Assembly (NCBI RefSeq): GCF_014332515.1
Contig: NZ_VFSD01000001.1
Span: forward strand, 372,001 to 436,000
Source: Pontibacter beigongshangensis
GTDB lineage: Bacteria; Bacteroidota; Bacteroidia; Cytophagales; Hymenobacteraceae
Length of the DNA stretch: 64,000 nt
Direction of reading: 5' to 3'
Numbering within the stretch: position 1 is the stretch's first letter; each line of letters starts with the position of its first letter. This document shows positions 61,156 to 64,000 of this stretch, in pieces. The notes under the pieces are model-generated. The model was not told the DNA's origin. It did not search any database and was given only the letters and a program-made list of their open reading frames with translations. The position numbers and the translations under genes were made by a program.

Positions 61156-62040
61156 ATGATAAAAAAAGCCGTAATACCTGCCGCTGGTCTTGGTACCCGC
61201 TTTCTGCCTGCCACCAAGGCACAACCCAAAGAGATGTTGCCCATTATCGATGCCCCCACCATACAGTATGTGGTGCAAGAGGCCGTAAATTCCGGTATCG
61301 AAGACATCCTGATTATTTCGGGGAAAGGTAAAAGAGCCATTGAAGACCATTTCGACCGCAATTTTGAGCTGGAGGAGCGCCTGCAACAAAAAGATGAGGA
61401 ACTCTATAAGGAAATGCGCAAGCTATCGGATATGGCCAACATCTATTTCATCCGCCAGAAAGAGATTATTGGCCTGGGTGATGCCATATCTTACGCGCGC
61501 CAGCATACCGGCGATGAGCCTTTTGCCGTGCTTCTCGGCGATACGATCGTAGACTCGGTGATACCGGTAACGCAGCAGCTCATGGATATGTATGCCCAGT
61601 ATCATGCCTCTATTATTGCCGTAGAAACCGTGCCTGCCGACAAAGTAGACCGCTATGGCATTGTAGGAGGCAAACGCATAAGCGACTCCATTCTGCAGCT
61701 TAACCAGTTCGTGGAAAAACCGGCCGTTGACAAGGCTCCCTCTAACCTGGCCATTGCCGGGCGGTATATCCTGACGCCTGAAATTTTCAGGGCCATAGAG
61801 GAAACGCCCAAAGGCAAGAATAACGAGATCCAGCTGACCGATGCGCTCGAGAACCTGCTTAAGCGCGAAAAGATCTACTCCCACACCTTTGAGGGCACGC
61901 GCTACGATATCGGCAACAAGCTCGACTTCCTGAAAACAACCGTGGAGTTTGCCCTGAAGCGCCAGGAGTTCGCCGATCCTTTCTTCAACTTCCTGAAAGA
62001 GATTGTGGCCTCTCACCAGGCGAGTCTGGATAAAAAGTAA
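61156..62040 (+). CDS. galU: UTP-glucose-1-phosphate uridylyltransferase
   Basis: 294 residues. The nucleotidyltransferase signature GLGTRFLPATKAQPKEMLPI (11-30) and the family blocks QKEIIGLGDAI, LLGDTIVD, RYGIVGG, FVEKPAVDKAPSNLAIAGRYIL and NNEIQLTDAL identify GalU. It converts UTP and glucose-1-phosphate to UDP-glucose, and may take glucuronate-1-phosphate made by the kinase upstream (inference). A strong terminator follows. Confidence 0.93.
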   Translation: MIKKAVIPAAGLGTRFLPATKAQPKEMLPIIDAPTIQYVVQEAVNSGIEDILIISGKGKRAIEDHFDRNFELEERLQQKDEELYKEMRKLSDMANIYFIRQKEIIGLGDAISYARQHTGDEPFAVLLGDTIVDSVIPVTQQLMDMYAQYHASIIAVETVPADKVDRYGIVGGKRISDSILQLNQFVEKPAVDKAPSNLAIAGRYILTPEIFRAIEETPKGKNNEIQLTDALENLLKREKIYSHTFEGTRYDIGNKLDFLKTTVEFALKRQEFADPFFNFLKEIVASHQASLDKK

Positions 62041-62055
62041 ATAGAGCTTACATAC

Positions 62056-62087
62056 AGGCGCCTGCAAAACGGGCGCCTTTTTTTTTT
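62056..62087 (+). terminator. Intrinsic terminator after galU
   Basis: AGGCGCC and GGCGCCT arms with a 9-nt loop, followed by a run of about ten T. Confidence 0.9.
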
Positions 62088-62255
62088 GACTCTCCAGCCC
62101 CCTTTAACTGCAGGAGCAGGGGCTGGATATTTTTCTTCGCTACTCGCTTAACCTGTGCGCCGGGTGTGGAACAGGAGCAGCCCGAAAACCTTTTGCCTGA
62201 AAAACCCTATAACCAGAAGACCTCAACAAGTTTTTACCAATAAAGCTATATCAGC

Positions 62256-63317
62256 ATGGCTGCCTTTACTGACAACACTGAATCCGGATACATGCCGCTT
62301 CGGATTGCTGCCATTACAGAAGAAATAAAAGATTTTAAGACTTTCGAATTCGATCAGGAGAGTAAGCTTCGGTACAAGGCAGGGCAGTATCTTACCTTTG
62401 TGCACCGCTTTCAGGGAGAGGAAGTAAGAAGGTCTTATTCCATCATCTCGAGCCCGGCGCTGCAGGAGCCACTGGCCATAGGTGTAAAAAGGATAGAAAA
62501 TGGCTATTTCTCCCGTCAGCTGGTAGATCATGCCAGGCCCGGAGATGTGGTCCTGACCACGGGGGCTGCCGGCTTCTTTACCCTGCCCGACGATATGACC
62601 CCTTTTAAGCAAGTGTTCCTTCTGGCGGCAGGAAGTGGCATCACACCTGTTCTGTCTATCCTGAAAACGGTTCTGGCCGCGCACCCTGCGGTGCAGGTGG
62701 TGCTGATCTACAGCAACAGCAGTGCTCAGAAAACGGCTTTCCGCGATTACCTGCTGCAGCTAAAAGAGCAGTACCGGGAGCGTCTGCAACTGGAGCTGCT
62801 CTACAGCAATTCAGAGAACCTCCTTAGGGCCAGGCTCCACCGGGAGTTGCTGCACCTGTTCCTGCAGCAGTACGCCGCTGCCCCGCTCACGCAAACTCTG
62901 TTCTACGTGTGCGGTCCGCTCAACTATATGCGCATGTGCCAGTACACATTGCGGCAGGCAAAGGTCCCGCTCAGCAACATCCGGAAAGAAAGCTTTAACA
63001 TCGATAAATCGCCTCCCCCACCCGTTCGTCCACCCGATATGGCAGCGCATACGGTAAAGCTATGGTATAGAAATGAACCTTATCTCCTGCGGGTGCAGTA
63101 CCCCGACAGCATTTTGAAAGTAGCCAGAAAAGCGGGGCTAAAAGTCCCCTACAGCTGCGAAACCGGCCGCTGCGGCAACTGCGTGGCCAGGTGCAGGAGC
63201 GGCAAGGTCTGGATGTCTTATAACGAGGTGCTGACGGAGAAAGAGCTGGATGCGGGCCTTATCCTGACCTGCACAGGCTACCCTATTGGTGGTGATGCGG
63301 AACTTGAAATTACCTGA
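62256..63317 (+). CDS. Ferredoxin-NADP reductase-like flavoprotein with C-terminal 2Fe-2S domain
   Basis: 353 residues. FAD-binding RRSYSIISS (about 59-67), NAD(P)-binding AAGSGITPVLSIL (about 129-141) and VCGPLNYM (about 227-234), then a plant-type ferredoxin domain with CETGRCGNC and a later CTGYP, giving the Cys4 for a 2Fe-2S cluster. This layout is that of PaaE/HCR-type reductases that feed oxygenases or hybrid-cluster proteins. The partner oxygenase is not in the window, so the pathway cannot be named. Confidence 0.88.
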   Translation: MAAFTDNTESGYMPLRIAAITEEIKDFKTFEFDQESKLRYKAGQYLTFVHRFQGEEVRRSYSIISSPALQEPLAIGVKRIENGYFSRQLVDHARPGDVVLTTGAAGFFTLPDDMTPFKQVFLLAAGSGITPVLSILKTVLAAHPAVQVVLIYSNSSAQKTAFRDYLLQLKEQYRERLQLELLYSNSENLLRARLHRELLHLFLQQYAAAPLTQTLFYVCGPLNYMRMCQYTLRQAKVPLSNIRKESFNIDKSPPPPVRPPDMAAHTVKLWYRNEPYLLRVQYPDSILKVARKAGLKVPYSCETGRCGNCVARCRSGKVWMSYNEVLTEKELDAGLILTCTGYPIGGDAELEIT

Positions 63318-63372
63318 GCCTGCCGCAGCTCCACCTTACCATGAAATTTGACGATGCCCGGCAATAAAAATC

Positions 63373-63420
63373 AAATTATTCTAATGAAAAAGCCCCTCCG
63401 GCCGGTTAGATTGCTGCTGC
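63373..63420 (-). repeat. CCGGAG dispersed repeat, copy 20
   Basis: Minus-oriented: AAATTATTCTAATGAAAAAG, CCCCTCCGGCCGG, TTGCTGCTGC. It lies between the convergent reductase and YceI genes. Confidence 0.85.
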
Positions 63421-63446
63421 ACCCTGTACGGAGCAGACAGGCAAAT

Positions 63447-63484
63447 AAAAGCCCCGGCTGTTTTTGCAGTCCGGGGCCTTTTGA
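63447..63484. terminator. Bidirectional terminator between convergent genes
   Basis: AAAAGCCCCGG and CCGGGGCCTTTT arms around a short T-rich loop, so it can stop transcription from both sides. The following bases resemble the tail of the dispersed repeat. Confidence 0.75.
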
Positions 63485-63492
63485 ATAATTTG

Positions 63493-64000
63493 TTAGGATT
63501 GTTTTACCAGCTGAACTTCGCAGAGCAGGCGGATATCGTCACTCACTACGACACTTCCGGCCTCGGTTACGGCATTCCAGGTAAGGCCAAATTCCTTACG
63601 GCTGATTTTGCCTGTCACCGTAAAGCCAGCCTTTGTCTGGCCATAGGGATCTACCACGATGCCGGCATACTCTACGTCTACCGTTAGGGGTTTGGTGTTG
63701 CCTCTTATAGTAAGGTCTCCGTGTAGCTTAGCCTTGCCATCTCCGGTGGTCTCATAATTCTTACCTTCAAACCTGACCTGGCTATGCTCCTCGGCAGCAA
63801 AAAAATCAGCTGATTTCAGGTGCGTGTCGCGCTGCTCGTTATTGGTGCTGATGGAATCTACATCAGCCGTGAAAACAATGTGCGAAGCTCTCTCAAAATC
63901 TTCATCTTCTGTTTCCACTTCAATGTCGAACTGGCCGAAGTAACCGGTTACAGTCGTTATCATCAGGTGTTTTACTTTGAACTGGATCTCTGAGTGGCCC
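63493..64000 (-). CDS. YceI family protein (5' part beyond the window)
   Basis: The reading frame stays open through the right edge of the window: upstream of the Met at 63963 it continues as GHSEIQFKVKHLM, which is the conserved YceI start region (normally preceded by WxxDPAHS). So the true start lies outside and only about 169 residues are seen. The YceI beta-barrel pattern is clear: VTGYFGQFDIEVE, SADFFAAEEHSQVRFEGKN, LHGDLTIRGNTKPLTVDVEY and GLTWNAV. Family members bind polyisoprenoids in a lipocalin-like barrel and are often periplasmic; whether this one has a signal peptide cannot be judged here. Confidence 0.88.
   Translation of the reverse strand, partial: GHSEIQFKVKHLMITTVTGYFGQFDIEVETEDEDFERASHIVFTADVDSISTNNEQRDTHLKSADFFAAEEHSQVRFEGKNYETTGDGKAKLHGDLTIRGNTKPLTVDVEYAGIVVDPYGQTKAGFTVTGKISRKEFGLTWNAVTEAGSVVVSDDIRLLCEVQLVKQS

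Overview
The window comes from a Bacteroidota chromosome, most likely a Cytophagales/Hymenobacteraceae (Pontibacter-like) organism. The evidence is a type IX secretion sorting tail on a 1,424-residue secreted protein, two SusC-like plug/beta-barrel outer-membrane proteins with carboxypeptidase-like N-termini, a Porin_10-type porin, a seven-gene Mrp antiporter operon, Bacteroidota-type promoters (TAnnTTTG -7 boxes) and few Shine-Dalgarno sequences. The genus is an inference; no rRNA or tRNA gene was found.

Region 1 (1 to about 11,600) is the right-hand part of a prophage or phage-like integrative element. A leftward early operon runs from a promoter near 8,640 down to 974. It encodes a KilA-N protein, a helix-turn-helix protein, an ERF single-strand annealing protein, a PP-loop PAPS-reductase-like enzyme, a C5-cytosine methyltransferase, an N6-adenine-type methyltransferase, an HExxH protein and many tiny proteins, several too short for ordinary ORF calling. 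A divergent XRE repressor, a membrane/coiled-coil protein, a lipoprotein and a tyrosine integrase are read rightward. Further left lie a small ribbon-helix-helix-like gene and a PD-(D/E)XK nuclease, so the element continues beyond the left edge. The integrase stop codon overlaps the start codon of the chromosomal tRNA-modification gene mtaB, suggesting that the element sits in the 5' end of mtaB.

Region 2 (11,573 to 41,829) is chromosomal housekeeping: mtaB, an OmpH-like lipoprotein, an ABC permease, a secreted protein labelled asparagine synthetase B in relatives, a MiaE-like hydroxylase, a porin, lpxK, a Nif3-like protein, a CdsZ-like zinc-ribbon protein, pabB, gdhA, DUF2062, two tandem outer-membrane proteins, an AI-2E family transporter, dbpA, rmuC, an SF1 helicase and a SlyD-like isomerase. 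Region 3 (42,113 to 49,370) is a two-domain universal stress protein divergent from a complete mrpABCDEFG operon (Na+/H+ antiport), with a TGTAACC dyad between them. Region 4 (49,393 to 64,000) holds a PrpE-like phosphatase, the T9SS protein, an SDR reductase, a FUSC-type membrane protein, a TetR regulator, a GHMP (glucuronokinase-like) kinase followed by galU, a ferredoxin-reductase-like flavoprotein, and the C-terminal part of a YceI protein cut by the right edge.

Two observations stand out. First, a 227-codon ORF is nested in another frame of the cytosine methyltransferase gene and has its own protein-like motifs. Second, about 20 copies of a roughly 45-bp intergenic repeat (palindromic CCTCCGGAGG core, T tract, ATTnnAATAATTT tail) are scattered through the chromosomal part and are absent from the prophage. 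They mostly sit at gene 3' ends in one orientation relative to the gene.
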